A DNA stretch of 64,000 nucleotides from Verpa conica (GCA_033030425.1 JAUFSD010000016.1:310001-374000), one strand, 5' to 3'; shown: positions 45,435-58,706, numbered from the stretch's first letter. Program-made: numbers and translations. The notes: a model not told the origin generated them from the letters alone.

Positions 45435-48095
45435 CTAAAGGGTCACGAGCCACTTTCTCAGGCCATACTGAGGGGCCTGGAATGCCAGTTTTTGGTTTCC
45501 TGGCTTGTACCGAGTATTTATGTACTGGGAGAGGGTTCTCTGAAAATTGCTCTGAGATACCCTCCCCCAGTTCAGGTTGCTCGGCCCCCGGTTCTGAGTA
45601 TTCACCCCCCAAAAATTGTTGCTACCTTGGTAGCTACCTGTCGAGATTCTTAGACCTCTGTATAGGAAGTTGCCCGCTTCCAGGTGCTGGTTGTCTGGGC
45701 AATATGGTAGACCCCCTAAGTCCTTTTGAGTATTGGGTCCACTCCCGCGTATTTCTGTTCCACGTTGTTGGGTAGTTGATTCTTGTGACCTCCACCGGCT
45801 ATTGACTTTGTAAGGTTGAGTCCACATCTTTGGCAAATCTAATCCCGAATTGAATGAATCCTCGGGCCGAAAATTTTCTTGGTAGGCAATTTTACTATTG
45901 GAGGCCTCCTTATCCGTATTGCTTAGCGGGAGTTTGTAAGAACTACCACTTACCAGGCTCATATCCTCAACCCCACTATCGCTGATATTTTCTGCAAGTG
46001 CTTCAAGGTGGTCAATCCATTCCTGGCCACACTTGGGTAGATTTCTCATCCTCCATGCACGGCTTTTTAGGCCTTCATAGCGAACATTTGGCTCTTCACT
46101 GGTTTCCGTAGGTGTAGACACATCAGTCGTTCTATGGCCATAGACTGCCGTGAGAGCCCCGGAGAATTTTCCAACTCTACTGGGAGTTTCCACTGGCGTG
46201 TTAAAGATCTCTGGGATTCTCGCATCAAATTTCCGCCCGGGAATAAGATGCAGCATGAGCATCTGATCGATTGGAGCTGCCCGTAGAAACCCTACTTCAT
46301 GGATCTCCGGCAATCCTGAAAACGCTGGCATAAATAAAAGCGGATTAGGGTTAGGTTCTGCGGGGGCTACGGCCGAGGCGTGGTGGTTCTGGAGAGTGGG
46401 TGTGCGGTATATTTTATTCTTGGAAATATCTGCTGTATCCAAAAAAATCCTGTCATTAGTGTTGGGCTGGCCAACGAGAGATCTCCCCAAGCGAGCTATA
46501 TTATATCCATGTCCCCCTATTAGTATTATTTTTTTAAAAATTTCTCAGTGCGGGTAGATATATATACCTTGACTTCTAGCAAGCACAATAAGAGCTTGTG
46601 CAACAACCTCCTTCCTTTCTGTCTCGTTGGCACTGGTGGCAAGCATGAGGATTTCTTCATATGATTAGCATGGTATATTAAAATTAATAATAAGATCTAA
46701 GACTACCTCTATCGCCATCAACATCATCTGAGGTATTGGCATTAATAGGATCCTCCTCGATGATAGCGCAAATATTTTCTTCGCCGGTACTGACAACAAT
46801 ACCCTGTAGTTTCTTAAGGGAATTCAAGTCTTTGGCAACTAAGTAGAAGCTTGTTAGTTAGGACTTCTACCTCAAGGATGAACTGAAAAAAAGTACGTAC
46901 CACCAGTGACCCCTTGGGTTCGTGTTCTGTTGATCATTTGGAGACTCCGTTTCTTTGAGACAATTCTCTTTGTATCCTTCTGCTTCTTCTGCTTCTTACT
47001 CGGAGTCACTTTTTCACCCTTATTGATCGAGTATACTGCCTTGTCTTCATCATCAACCATCTTGAGCAAGTTTAGGTCATCATAATAGTCATCTCCGATT
47101 TCTCTAAACGAACCTCCTCTCTTTGCTCTTTCAGCAATCTTCCAATGATCACTCCAATTATTGTAAAGTGGATCTTCCACGGTATCCACCCACATCTGGG
47201 TCAAGCTAATATTCACTCGACGCGTTTCCCCGAAATATTTCTTTGTTTTTTGCTCCAAGTGGTCGAGGTGGTCTTTGAACAATCCATAATCGATCTGATA
47301 AAATGGATTCGCAGAGGGCAAACGCTTCAGAAGAAACAGAGCATGTTTCACGGTCCCAGAGTGGATATTGTAGTTCTTACCCCTTCCCTGATTCATATAC
47401 CAAACCGGAAACCCAGAGATAATATCTCTTAAAGGATCCCCTACGGTAGTGTTATCGTAGACCTGACTAACAACTAATGACCAAAAGCAAGACCTCGTAG
47501 TATGCTCCGGGTGAGACTTAACTAGCATATCAGAGATGACTTCCAGCACCATATTGGCAAGTTCAGGTGTGCTGTATTTAAGAGCCACTTTGTAAAGCTT
47601 AAGGTGGCGGTACAAGGATCCACGAAATGTATCCGGGTGAGTACGGTAGGAGTCGGTATTGATGTATTCGACATAGTAGGTGAATGTTGATTCGTCTTCT
47701 TCAGGGAGGTCAACTCGGTATGACTTGTACTTGTTACAAGCAGACATCCGCGAGCAGAGGGCTTTTCCGTATTCGGACTTCTGGCTCCACTTTTCGGAGT
47801 TGATGTGGGAGACGGCGAGGCTAGGTCCAACGCGGACGGTGATATATGGGTGGTAGCTGAAACTAGTGTACAAGGATGGACATTAGCGTATATCTCTCGT
47901 ATGCTTCACACTTATTTCCACTGTTGAAGATACTTACATTATAGACTTTGGCTCATTAATAACCGGCTGCTCAGCTAGGAGGATGTCACTAGCAAAATAG
48001 TCTTCTTCATATGTTGGGTGGGGTTTGGCCTCCTTCCCATCATTCGTGGTAGCTTTTCTAGCATGACCAGCCTTGCTGCGTAAGATAGGGGGCAT
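45435..48095 (-). CDS. BTB/POZ-domain protein, 799 aa
   Basis: Minus-strand exons 47938-48095, 46901-47862, 46707-46838, 46568-46654 and 45435-46495 join in frame to 799 aa. Residues 53-165 form a fungal-type BTB/POZ domain: YHPYITVRVGPSLAVSHIN, then YRVDLPEEDESTFTYYVEYI and YKVALKYSTPELANMVLEVI. BTB domains dimerise and often recruit CUL3 ligases or chromatin factors. A bipartite-like nuclear signal (KKQKKQKDTKRIVSKKR) sits near residues 341-358. A helical segment follows (LNSLKKLQGIVVSTGEEN; ETERKEVVAQALIVLARSQ). The last 350 residues are Asn/Gln/Ser-rich and look disordered. No DNA-binding domain is visible. The start MPPILRSKAGHARKA is the first ATG. It is larger than most fungal BTB orphans. 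Confidence 0.82.
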
Positions 48096-49497
48096 CTTTC
48101 TTCGAAAATCTTGGGTGTGATGTGGAGAGGAATAGGCGTGATGGAGGGACGGAGATGATAAAGAAACACGGTAGGATTTGATGAAGAGTAAGGTTATGTG
48201 ATGGTTTTCTTCGTAAGAAATAGAATCACTGGGGAGCTGACGTTGTTTGGTAGGTAAGAGTGCCATCATTAGTATTTCTATGGGCTGGAGGGGCTCCACA
48301 AATGAGTGGGATGTTGAGTGAGGCCCAAGTGCTAGCTATTTCTAAGTGAAGGTGTAGTGGGGTGAAATTTCCACCACAGAGGTTATCTGGGTTTATAACC
48401 AATTCCTTTCATTAATTTTTCATATAGTCATAATAAGCTATCATCGTGTAGTCAATGAGGGGGGGGATTTGATAAATCATTAGCTTCATAGACCATCACT
48501 CGCATATTTAATAGATATTTTTGACGTTTCCTCTACGATTTTATACATTAAAAATGCATATATCAGCGGAGAGTCTAATTGACGACTTATTTAGAGTATG
48601 GTACTAGTGCATGTGCAGGCATAAACTAGACCAAGCACCATCTACATGATTGTATACTCTAATTGTTAAAATTTATACACAAAGGGGAATAAGCCGTATA
48701 GGTATAGCCTATGGTTAGGAGTTAGGGATGCGGCACCTAAAAAGATGCAATTTTATCTACATCGGGACCAATATCTTTCCTAGCACCTGATTTAACACCT
48801 GCTTTAATTTCACTGAACCAGCGAAGGTTCTGTCAAGATCGGTGTCTAGTCACTGCTGGATTTGGTAGTCTCATCACCAGGCCTAGACTGTAAATTTTGT
48901 TAACTACCGAGCCACATACTCCTTTTCCTAGAACTGTGGCTAGTGTAGGCCACGCCTTATATAAAAGCTCCTTTTTTTGGCATATAATATACTCCGGACT
49001 GTAATATATCTCATCCTAGCTCTAGAATACGGAATAATAGGAATAGAACTGGTTATAGCACGAGGTAAGTAGCTTTTCTACCCACCGAAAGTCATATAAC
49101 ACATTTCGAGTGCGAATTCATGATCGTACGCTCAAATAATTTCTACAAATTAAAACTCGCTGAGTTATTGAAATTGCCTATCACTATAAAGCTTATTCAA
49201 TGAAACACTTGCTACTGAGTCCGGCGCATTCTTTTGATTCTATTATTAAGCTACTTGAGATTTTTAATTACTGGCGCCCCCGATGCTCGAGTGCTGGATC
49301 GTACATACATACTCATATAATCTAATCAGATTCCCAATCTACACACAAACATAGCCAAGACTCTAGCGTCCTTGACCGTGATTCTCGTGATCCCGTACCC
49401 TGATACGCGGCCCTACATCAAGCACAGCGCTCACTTCATTGTGTAACACCAAACACAAATCTGCACGATCTTTCCGCTACAGCAAGCTTCCTCATCA

Positions 49498-49630
49498 TTA
49501 CCGAGCTTTTAGCTCTGATAGCCCGGTAACCCAGCATATGAGACATTCCTTCCCGTCTGAGGGCAGGGATCGAACCTGCACAACCAGTGTCTCAAACCGG
49601 TGACCCCACCGTTGAAGGATGGGACTCGTA
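49498..49630 (-). repeat. tRNA-derived SINE-like fragment
   Basis: On the minus strand, a T-arm (GCAGG-TTCGATC-CCTGC) with a good pol III B box (GGTTCGATCCC) follows a five- to six-pair anticodon-like stem around the loop TTGAGAC and a TTCAACGGT D-loop-like stretch. The acceptor stem does not pair, so this is not a working tRNA gene. Directly downstream is a nested hairpin (TTACCG 49498-49503 with CGGTAA 49524-49529; inner GAGCT/AGCTC). The tRNA-like head plus unrelated body resembles a SINE relic. Only one copy is in the window. Confidence 0.4.
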
Positions 49631-52280
49631 TCTTGGCTAAGTACATCCTGAAATCCGGCTGTGAGTGCATAGCCTGGTGAAGAATTCCTCCGGTATTTAC
49701 GGGACGGGTTCCGCTACGAAGTAGTAGGTTGACTTGGCCGATTGGTTGAGTTCTTGGTGGAAATATGCATTGGAAAAACGTGGACCGGTATTGTGCCCGA
49801 GTCTACGGTTTTGACAGGAACGTGGAGGTTGGGTGTGTGTTACTGTCGGTTTTCTTTAGAAGTCTACTTGTACGGGATGAGTACATAAGAAATTCACATC
49901 GTGTTGTGGTTTCTATCTCTTTATAGGGTTATTGCGTAAGATAAATGTTGGGCAGATCAACCAATGCCAACATCGGGAAGGGATTTTTATCTCACCGTAA
50001 AGATCCAGTGGGGGGGGGAAAAAATCAGTTTAGAGGTTACATAATATGCTATAGGTTTCTAAACTTTACTTATCGTGAGAACCACCTCTCATTCAACATG
50101 CGTACCTGAAAATCTCCGATAGGCACACGGAAAAAGGGAATATATATCTCCGAAACTGGCCGGAGATCAAATATCTTGCAAGCTGTGAGAGTGATATATA
50201 CATGTGACTTCCGGAATAACTCCGAGGCATTATTTTTCATACGTGTCGTGGTACGTATCATCCTAACGGAAACATATGCTAGTATCAATATTAGCTCTAG
50301 TGGTATCAACGCTCGTGCTGGTACCGTACCGGCACCCTAGTATTTCCCCGCTCCAATTTCTTTATCTAATGCCGGAATTCTAGTTAGTTAGAACTTTGGT
50401 AGTTTGAGCCATTTACTAGATAACGACTACCATACTGAAGTACTTCGATACTGTTAAAGATGGCCAGAAATAGCTAGGTAATTCACCTGTATATACCGAT
50501 TAGGAATTTTAAGCACAGGTTTATCAGCATTAACGGCAGAGTATGCATGCGTGAGGGTATATAGATTCAAGCAGAAAAGCGGACATATCATTAGAAAGAA
50601 AAGGATGCAGGATGAGGTCACACGAGAAAGATAGCTGGACTTCGTGTAAAGGTCTGTGACTTTATGTTTCGGGGAATTCTGGGATAATAGTTCTTTTCAG
50701 CCTCTGAAATGTTTCAATTAGGAAAGTCCACTCTATTGTTTCTAGATCGATATTAACCCCAGTGAAGGGGCGCCGGCGTAGACACACCAGCGTGGTATAG
50801 TATAAATTAGTTATATTAGAAATTTTCCAACGCTAATTCTCCGTAATTTTCGCTTGCGACTACTATGCGGTGAGTGGCGTGGCATTTCCGAGATAGGCTA
50901 CTTGCATCGAAGATATTGGCGATTCTTGCTACTAGTTTTAACGTGAATTTTTCTCATCGTCACTTTCCTAGCGTTTTTGGCTCCGGCTCGTGTGACCTAG
51001 GCTTCAGCTAGATATTTTTTTGGGGGGGGGAAAGTGCTTGAAAGTCGGAGGGTTGCCCGAGTTTCCCCGCTTCGGCTTCGCAGAATTATTACTCCGGTGC
51101 ATGGCTTGGGAGGCTGAACTCAACAATGCACCTAACCTAGATCTTAAATTATAGATCTATGATGATAGTCTAAAAAAATCTAAAATTGTGCTTTTCCTGG
51201 TACAGATGGGCAAGTCTCGGCGGAACTATTTTCTAGCGGAAAGGCTGGAGTGCTCGCTGGGGGACAAAGTCTGTTCCGTAGGTGCGAAGTCTACGCCAAA
51301 AGAAATACTGTCAATGAATCCTCGTTATCCCTATCGTATGAGTAAATCATACTATAGTTTTATGAAGGTTACTAGTTCTCTATTTCTAATATCGGCTGTA
51401 GCGGTTCTTAGTTGTCAAGGAAAGTTGTGGTGCCTAGTGCCAAATCGAAAGACTTTAGCAATAGTAAATCACGGACAAACCTCGGTGAAATTATTCTGAT
51501 GGAGAGGAGTAGTTATGCAGTAGGCCTCAAAAACCGGAGTTCCGTAGGCATGCGCTTCAACCCGGGTATTAAAATGTCGTCGGTTGTCGGTAACTACATT
51601 TACTTTATGGCTCGGTGCTGATTCCGACCACGAGGGTTAAGTGTCCCAGATACCAGAGTTTATCCTTGCAGGGTAATTAGCTTAGCGAAAATACCAAGCC
51701 TGCTGCCATGCTTTTCTATGTATGTCTCTACCCCATAATTCCTACATGAACTTAGGTTTCCGGAGTGTTGTGTTCCGGTACTACCGTAGTCACAGCTGTG
51801 ACCGCGCCATGAGAACTCGAAATTAAACTGGGACTAAGATCTGCCACGTGCGCTAAGACATATGACAGGCTTTGGATAACATGGCCCTGGCTCTCTGCAC
51901 AAATATTTACCCACTCAGTCCATTAGTAGTTCAGCCAGGCCGATATTGAGTGGAAGCCGACGCCCACATTAGTATTTATTGTGGTATGGTACCAATTTAG
52001 ATTAGTATCGGAGTCATTGCCGTGTATCTTCAAAGTGGCTTGGGCCTGGTAAAATCTATCGTGTTTGAGCAGGAAATATTTGGTCCATTATTTGTCTCGT
52101 AGCAGTTCAGAGCCGCGTACGTCAGCTATCAGTCTGTCCATTGTGTGAGAGTACCTCCACAAACAGATACCTCAAGACCATGGCTGAAGGCGCATCGAGT
52201 TTCCAAGAAGTGACGTTGCTGCAACGTTTACTGAACCGACCCTAACCCTGTCGCCCCACACTTGGCAGGGAATATCTTTT

Positions 52281-52580
52281 CCCCGGGGGGAGCCTCAGCA
52301 ATAATGAGGGGAAAACACCACGCTTTGGGCCACCGGCATCCCGCGGACCGATGACCGTTACCACGCTCGGCCTACGCCATGGAGATCTTGTACCGCTCAG
52401 GAACTTACTCCGATCTGCACCATGTGGACTCGTGGCTATACAACAGAGCTATCCCTTTGACCTGTATTCAATCCCACGTTGTGCCGGGTACTTCCCCAGG
52501 TCCCCACGAAATGCGCCCGAAAGAACTCAAAACTCAAAGACGCGAATTGCGGGGACTCCACCTGGGGTCCCCGGGGAGTG
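52281..52580. promoter_or_regulatory. Candidate CreA-type sites upstream of the beta-glucosidase gene
   Basis: CCCCGGGGGG (52281-52290) and CCTGGGGTCCCCGGGGAG (52561-52578) contain several SYGGRG cores on both strands, the binding pattern of the carbon catabolite repressor CreA. They lie about 360-660 bp before the ATG at 52941. CreA control is common for fungal beta-glucosidases; here it is inferred from motif and place only. Confidence 0.3.
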
Positions 52581-52940
52581 TAGGGTTTGTGCCCGATTAC
52601 TGAGCAGGTCACAAAATTCTTTGACCACGCATGCAAGAAACTGGAAATTACCCACTGGTGCCCAGTTTCATACGATGGCTCCATGATTCGATGGTCCAGT
52701 CCCCAAGAGCTAAGTGAGGAAAGATCGTGATGACGTTGAGTTTTTACGGGTACGATACGGTGAGTAGTACAACGACAGTCTTTTGTTGATCCCTCAGTCT
52801 CCTTCACTACCTTTCCAGAAATTATAAAGCTCATGGAGTCTCACCCCTCGTATCGCTTTTTCCTTTCCCATCACCGCAAATCTTGAGCTTCAAGTTCTAT
52901 ACAGCTTGGATAACATTCGATTGTCTCCTTCAAAACAGCT

Positions 52941-55670
52941 ATGTCGGGCTTCAAGTTAACGGCAGCAGCATATCTGCTGTTGCTCTCACCAATCGGTGCT
53001 TTCGGAGATACTACCAAGAACTTTACGGGCAATGCCCCTATTGCCCCATTGAGTCCTCCATATTTCCCATCTCCTGTTATTACTGGTGCTGGGGACTGGG
53101 CAGAGGCATATGTCAAGGCGAGGGCCTTTGTCGATCAATTAACTCTGCTGGAGAAAGGTAAGATATTCTCGATTTCTGTTATACTTTCTATACTAGTTTG
53201 AATCACAACTCTTTACTATATACTAATAATTTATCTTCATCTAGTCAATCTCACGACCGGTATCGGCTGGGCTCAGGATCATTGTGTCGGTAACGTTGGT
53301 TCAATCCCTCGTCTCAATTTCCCCTCGCTATGTCTCCAAGACTCCCCTCTGGGTGTTCGTTTCGGAACATACTCCTCCGCCTTCCCGGCTGGCATGAATG
53401 CTGCTGCAACCTGGGATCGTGGTCTATTATATAATCGTGGATACGCAATGGGTGAAGAGTTTAAAGGAAAGGGTGTTAATATTGCTCTTGGGCCTGTTGC
53501 TGGTCCCCTCGGAAGACATGCTGAAGGTGGACGTAATTGGGAGGGGTTCTCGGTTGATCCATGGTTGACGGGAATCTCGATGTGGGAAACAATTAAGGGG
53601 ATGCAGGATGCAGGAGTTGTAGCTACTGCTAAGCATTATATTGGTAGGCCTCGATATTTAATACTTTGGCGACTAGATTGAGCTAACTTGAAGGTAGGCA
53701 ACGAGCAGGAGCACTTCCGTCAATCTAGCGAATCCAACAATTTCGGAACCCACGCCCAAGTCGAACAAGCCATCTCCAGTAACATCGATGACCGTACTAT
53801 GCATGAGCTTTATCTCTGGCCCTTCGCTGATGCTGTCCGCGCCGGTGTCGGTGCAGTTATGTGCTCCTACCAACAAGTCAACAACTCCTACGGCTGTCAG
53901 AGCTCGTATCTTCTAAATGGGCTCCTTAAAGATGAGCTTAAATTTGAGGGCTTCGTTATGAGTGATTGGGGTGCACATCACTCAGGCGTCGACTCTGGCT
54001 TGGCTGGGATGGATATGAGTATGCCTGGCGATTACACTTTTGGCTCTGGAACTTCTTGGTGGGGTGGCAACCTTACTACTGCTGTATTAAATGGGTCTTT
54101 CCCTGAATGGAGATTGGACGATATGGCGACTCGTATCATGGCTGCCTATTTCAAGGTCGGACAGGACCCTGAGACATACCCAGCGACCAACTTCGACTCA
54201 TGGACTACCAATGATTACGGGCATACACACTACCAAGTCCGGCTTGGCTGGGAGCGTGTTAACCAACAGGTCAATGTCATGGGCGACCATCATATCGTCA
54301 TCCGCCAAATTGCTGCTGAGTCTACCATCCTCTTGAAGAATGTCGATGGTGCCCTCCCTCTTGGTGGTGATAGGCAAATCGGTATATTTGGATCAGACGC
54401 CAGTGATGCTAGGTACGGCCCTAATGGATGTTCTGACCGTGGCTGCGACAATGGTACCCTCGCCATGGGCTGGGGTTCCGGAACTGCAAATTTCCCATAT
54501 CTTATTACTCCTCTCGAGGCCATCAAGGCTCGCGCTCTCCAGGACCGCACCATTGTCCAGTCAGTCACCGACGATTACGCATACGCAGAGATCAACGCTA
54601 CCGCTCTTCAGGCTTCCGTGTGTCTCGCATTTGTCAATTCTGATGCTGGTGAGGGCTATATCTCTGTCGATGGAAATGAGGGCGACCGTAACAACCTCAC
54701 CCTCTGGCACGATGGTGAAACACTCATTGCAAATGTTGCCGCGAACTGCAACAACACCATAGTGATCATCCATGCCCCCGGAGCGGTCCTCGTTGAGTCC
54801 TTTGTCGATCATCCAAATGTCACTGCAATTATCTGGGCAGGTATGCCTGGCCAGGAATCTGGGAACGCCCTCGTGGACGTCCTCTACGGCGCTGTCAACC
54901 CATCTGGGAAACTCCCCTTCACTATGGCAAAGACTCGCGAGGACTACGGTACTGACATCCTGTACGAGCCCAACGGCCCAATTCCGCAAGAGAACTTTAC
55001 AGAAGGCCTTTTCATTGATTACCGTCACTTCGACAAGGCTGGCATTGAACCTCGCTACGAGTTTGGCTTTGGAATGAGTTATACCACCTACAAATACTCT
55101 GACCTTGTCGTCAAGAAGGTTGGCTCTGGAGAATACACTCCCATGACTGGCTTCACTGCTGGTGTTGTCGAGAAAAATACCACTGGTGATATTTCACAAT
55201 ACGTTTTCCCTGAAGGCTGGGTTAGCTCGCCACTTTTCATCTATCCGTATATCAACAGCACCTCTGATGTCGTCACTGGATCTACATATGAGGCTCCTGA
55301 AGGTGCATACGATACCTCCCCACAGCCCATCCCTGCAGCTGGTGGCGCTCCAGGTGGTAACCCGTCTCTCTATGACGTGATCTACGAAGTCTCTGTGACT
55401 ATCACCAATACTGGCTCTCGTGTTGGCGAGGAGGTTGTCCAGTTGTATCTCAGCACCGGACTTGAGGATGATCCGGTAAATGTCTTGCGGGGTTTTGAGA
55501 AGTTGACTGTATCACCAGGGCAGAACGCGACGGTTACAATGCCGTTGATGAGGAGGGATCTTGCAAGGTGGGATACCGTGAAGGGGGATTGGGTAGTCCT
55601 GGATATTGAGAGGACTGTTAAGGTTGGGAGTTCAAGCAGGAAGTTGCCATTGAGTGCTACTTTGCCTTAA
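52941..55670 (+). CDS. Secreted GH3 beta-glucosidase, 862 aa
   Basis: Exo-acting glucosidase that releases glucose from cellobiose and related beta-glucosides outside the cell. Exons 52941-53157, 53245-53643 and 53698-55670 join to 862 aa, very close to the Aspergillus BglA-type size. Residues 1-22 (MSGFKLTAAAYLLLLSPIGA) are a clear signal peptide. The GH3 N-domain has IGWAQDHCVGNVGSIPRL, LQDSPLGVRFG, GPVAGPLGRHAEGGRNWEGF, ATAKHYIGNEQEHFRQ, and the nucleophile Asp (about residue 295) in FVMSDWGAHHSGVDSGLAG. The C-domain follows (ILLKNVDGALPLGGD) and the C-terminus has an FnIII-like module (VTITNTGSRVGEEVVQLYL). Many N-x-S/T sites fit a secreted glycoprotein. Confidence 0.96.
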
Positions 55671-58600
55671 AATGTAGGGAATGATGTGGAGGTGTTTATA
55701 GGTTATGTTTCTTGTAAATAGAGGATTTCTTTTGTTTATGTGATATGAATGGCTTTTATGAGTGGAATGAAATGAATTTACATGGTTTATCAATTTTCTT
55801 TTTTTGGAACGCATGGAAATGTCTTTTTTATATATATACCAAGTGATTTTATTGTTTCTGGGTACAAAATCTGGTATGCAGTGCTAAACTATGACCTATG
55901 CGTGGAAATGTCTTGTCTAAGTACAGTATATATGATACTGATGGTCTCATATATTCCCATACAATACTATTCCGGGAACGCACCCGAAAGCATATATATG
56001 GGAACGTGCACAGATCAAGCCATTTTACCCCTAGGTTGTTAAAATACTTGCTGTTTCCTTTCTTCTAGTGGAGATAATTTATAACCCAAACCCGGTTGAT
56101 TAAGTTGTGGCAGTGAACTATGACATTTAGCTATTTAGTAGATTTTCTAAGCAAGAGCTTAATTATAGGAGTGCTTTGGTTTTGTATTTGTAGACTAATT
56201 CTTTTTTGAGGGCTATTGATGTTTATTCTATTTATCACTATTGGATCATAGAGTCGCACTCGAAATATGATACAGTATACCTATTCTATAAGAATATAAC
56301 TGGGGTGTGCATATCCTTATATATGGGAGCGCTAAAATTACATAAAAGGGCTTCTGGATTCTATTTATCGGTATACTTATGAGCTATCTGAGGGTACTGT
56401 CTTGAAGTAGAGAATTGTCCGGTCGACTAAAGCAAAATAGAAAAACCCATAGAAATCTGTTTTTTGATCGTTTGCTGTTAAGCATCTGATTTTCTAGTTG
56501 ATTGACTTTATTTTTAGTCCATTACATTCCTGTAGATATTTCAATATGGTGATCCCTTTTTATACGGGGTATGTATTAAAGTAAAAAAAAGTCTTTCACC
56601 AGGCTTGTACGAGTGATACCCCATGACTAAATTATCTAAAAATCATTTTTACTGGGTCTTAGGGACCTCTCCATAAATGTCACTTAAGTATTTCTTATAT
56701 ATCATCTAACTTAATTATACGTTTGAATAGTTGATTATTTAGACTATGAAACAAACTTAACTCATAAAATGGACTTAGATGTAAGTTGTTACTAAGTATT
56801 CAGGTGCAAAACCACTCTTTTTGCACTTAACAGCCTCACTCATTGATCAAAGTAAATGCAATAATACACGTATGGCGGCAAATCTACGTAGGAATTCTTA
56901 CAAGCCATTCATCATAGCCCGTTATCCTTTCCTTCTACGCACATGATACAGCGTACGGCAAAAAAAGATCCAGAAGCGTGGGACATAAGATTCAGAGCTT
57001 TTATTCGCTCTTGAGGGTTTTGCCAAAGATTCTAGTACAGCCCCCGGTAAGATTGTTGCGGAAACACGGAGTCCGAGATCCGTGGAGTTTATTGGTCTTT
57101 CATGCTCTCAGTGGAGGTTTCTGACGGTAGGGATTAGCCATAGCACCCCTGCTCACTAATTCTTTTTTTTCTACAATAATCTTGCCGGAGGCTGTAGTAG
57201 GGCTGACGGCAAAGACCCTGTTAGCAGACCCTGGCTATTCGATCTTTTTTATCATACGCTGTAAAGGTTGTATGATGAAGGAACCAGGGGCTATTCTCGT
57301 ATGACAGTCGAATAGTTTTCCTAGGTGTTTAATTCTATACTGGCTCTCGGAGCTCGCCGCCGTTGATTGAGTGATTACATGTATATGCATTCCTCACTGG
57401 TTTTCTTCCGGGAACTAGAGAGTCAGCTAATTTAAGAAAAGTGCAACTCTGACGTAGATATAGGGACCAAGCTAGCTAGGGATTCAAGAGTGACTCGCTA
57501 GAGAGGCTGATACGGAGGCAGCAGCTGCCATCACGCGGTCCCAATCCCCCGGATGAGACATAGTGGAATTTCCGGGTATCGTCCATGTTTCTACCTTGAG
57601 GAGTCTATTTTAGGGTGCCTATCACGTAAATGCCAAAGCTTTGGTTTGCGGCCATCGAGATTTGTGCAAGATCCACTTCTCGTTTAGTTAAGGCGAGGAG
57701 ATGCATGGAACTTTGGAAGTGGAGATATATAGTTGGTGGCGTCGAAGCTCAAGATAGAAACGTATGGGAAGCCTAACTAGTAGTTCTCTAGAGGCTCGAA
57801 AAACGTTTAATTCTGAAACAAATGACCCCGGACTGTATCTGGATGGATAAACTGATAACTGTACCCACACAATAGGTATTTGTCCATCACACGGAAGATT
57901 CCGACAACCAGGGGGGGGAGTCGCAATAATGGTCACTTCACCTTGGATATTATATTATCGATATTATAACGTAAGAGAACAAATCAGTGGTTACTCACCC
58001 TCGGAGGTCACTCCAAATACTGAAGGTGCTTGCATAGGCACTCAAAACGATTATGCACCCTTGTATAGGCTCTCGGGCGATATGATCTCCATCGGCTAAA
58101 CCCGCCCCAAAACTAAATCTGCATAGGCCTTATGCCCATCTATTAGGCAAGCTGCACTTTTTTAATCTATTCACAGGATCGGTTTTTCAGACGAGTATTA
58201 TTATTATCTTGCACTATGACATAGCCTCATTTTAATTCACAGCATTAATGAAGCAACCCCACTGCGGGAACTTCAAGTGCCGTGTATGCAGGCACAAGTT
58301 GCTCCCCTCCTGTATCAGTTTCAACTGATCTAATTGGCTGTTCTCGATTCAGCCATGTAAACTCGGCAAGTATGAATGACTGTCATGTGCAGTAGCGAAT
58401 AAGCGCAACCGCTGTTGCGGCAAGGGTTTAGCCGAATCGCTCGCAACATTCCTGGCAGCTGCACAAAGATGTCGCAAGGATATCTGCCTCGTTAGAGTCG
58501 TCAATGTACGGTAGATCAAGCCCCCACGGTCAATGCTTTGGCCTATGGCTCTAGGTGTTCATCCTTGGCAACGGATTGATTTGACTAAGTGGTTCATACA

Positions 58601-58706
58601 CTCCAAAGGATTTATCCCCAAAGCCCTACAAACTCCCATACTCTTTGGACGTCTAGGTGGTCTTTTTGCTGTACTCTAACGCTTTGGACAGGTTAGAGCT
58701 AAGTCC
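55671..58706. other. Intergenic region with a MITE
   Basis: About 3 kb, AT-rich. It holds a forward motif copy (56610-56631) and the 157-bp CAGCC MITE (57038-57194). A small hairpin (ATCAGTTTCAACTGAT, about 58314) and short GC-richer stretches near 58250-58560 precede the transporter gene. No gene is supported. Confidence 0.45.
57038..57194. mobile_element. Tc1/mariner-like MITE, copy 2 (157 bp)
   Basis: TIRs of about 27 bp: left CAGCCCCCGGTAAGATTGTTG and, at the right end read in reverse, CAGCCTCCGGCAAGATTATTG. TA flanks both ends (57036-57037, 57195-57196). It shares length, ends and interior with the element at 68-222 when reverse-complemented. It is better preserved than copy 1 and non-autonomous. 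Confidence 0.82.

Larger units (their letters stand above)
48096..52940. other. Long gene-poor interval (4.8 kb)
   Basis: The first 250 bases are the BTB gene promoter and leader. A tRNA-derived, SINE-like fragment lies at 49498-49630. A reversed motif copy occurs near 48488-48495. Homopurine and poly-G runs lie at 50007-50020 and 51019-51031. Frames at 50070-50309, 51188-51621 and 52351-52834 have no recognisable domain, overlap on both strands or lack a proper start. The last 700 bp are the likely beta-glucosidase promoter. Confidence 0.45.

Noticed and set aside
49550..49625. Functional tRNA gene (anticodon-like GAG)
   Set aside because: The T-arm and anticodon arm look right, but the acceptor stem cannot pair and the D-arm is weak.
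52351..52834. Frames of 111 and 132 codons before the beta-glucosidase gene
   Set aside because: They overlap on opposite strands in GC-rich promoter DNA and have no recognisable features.
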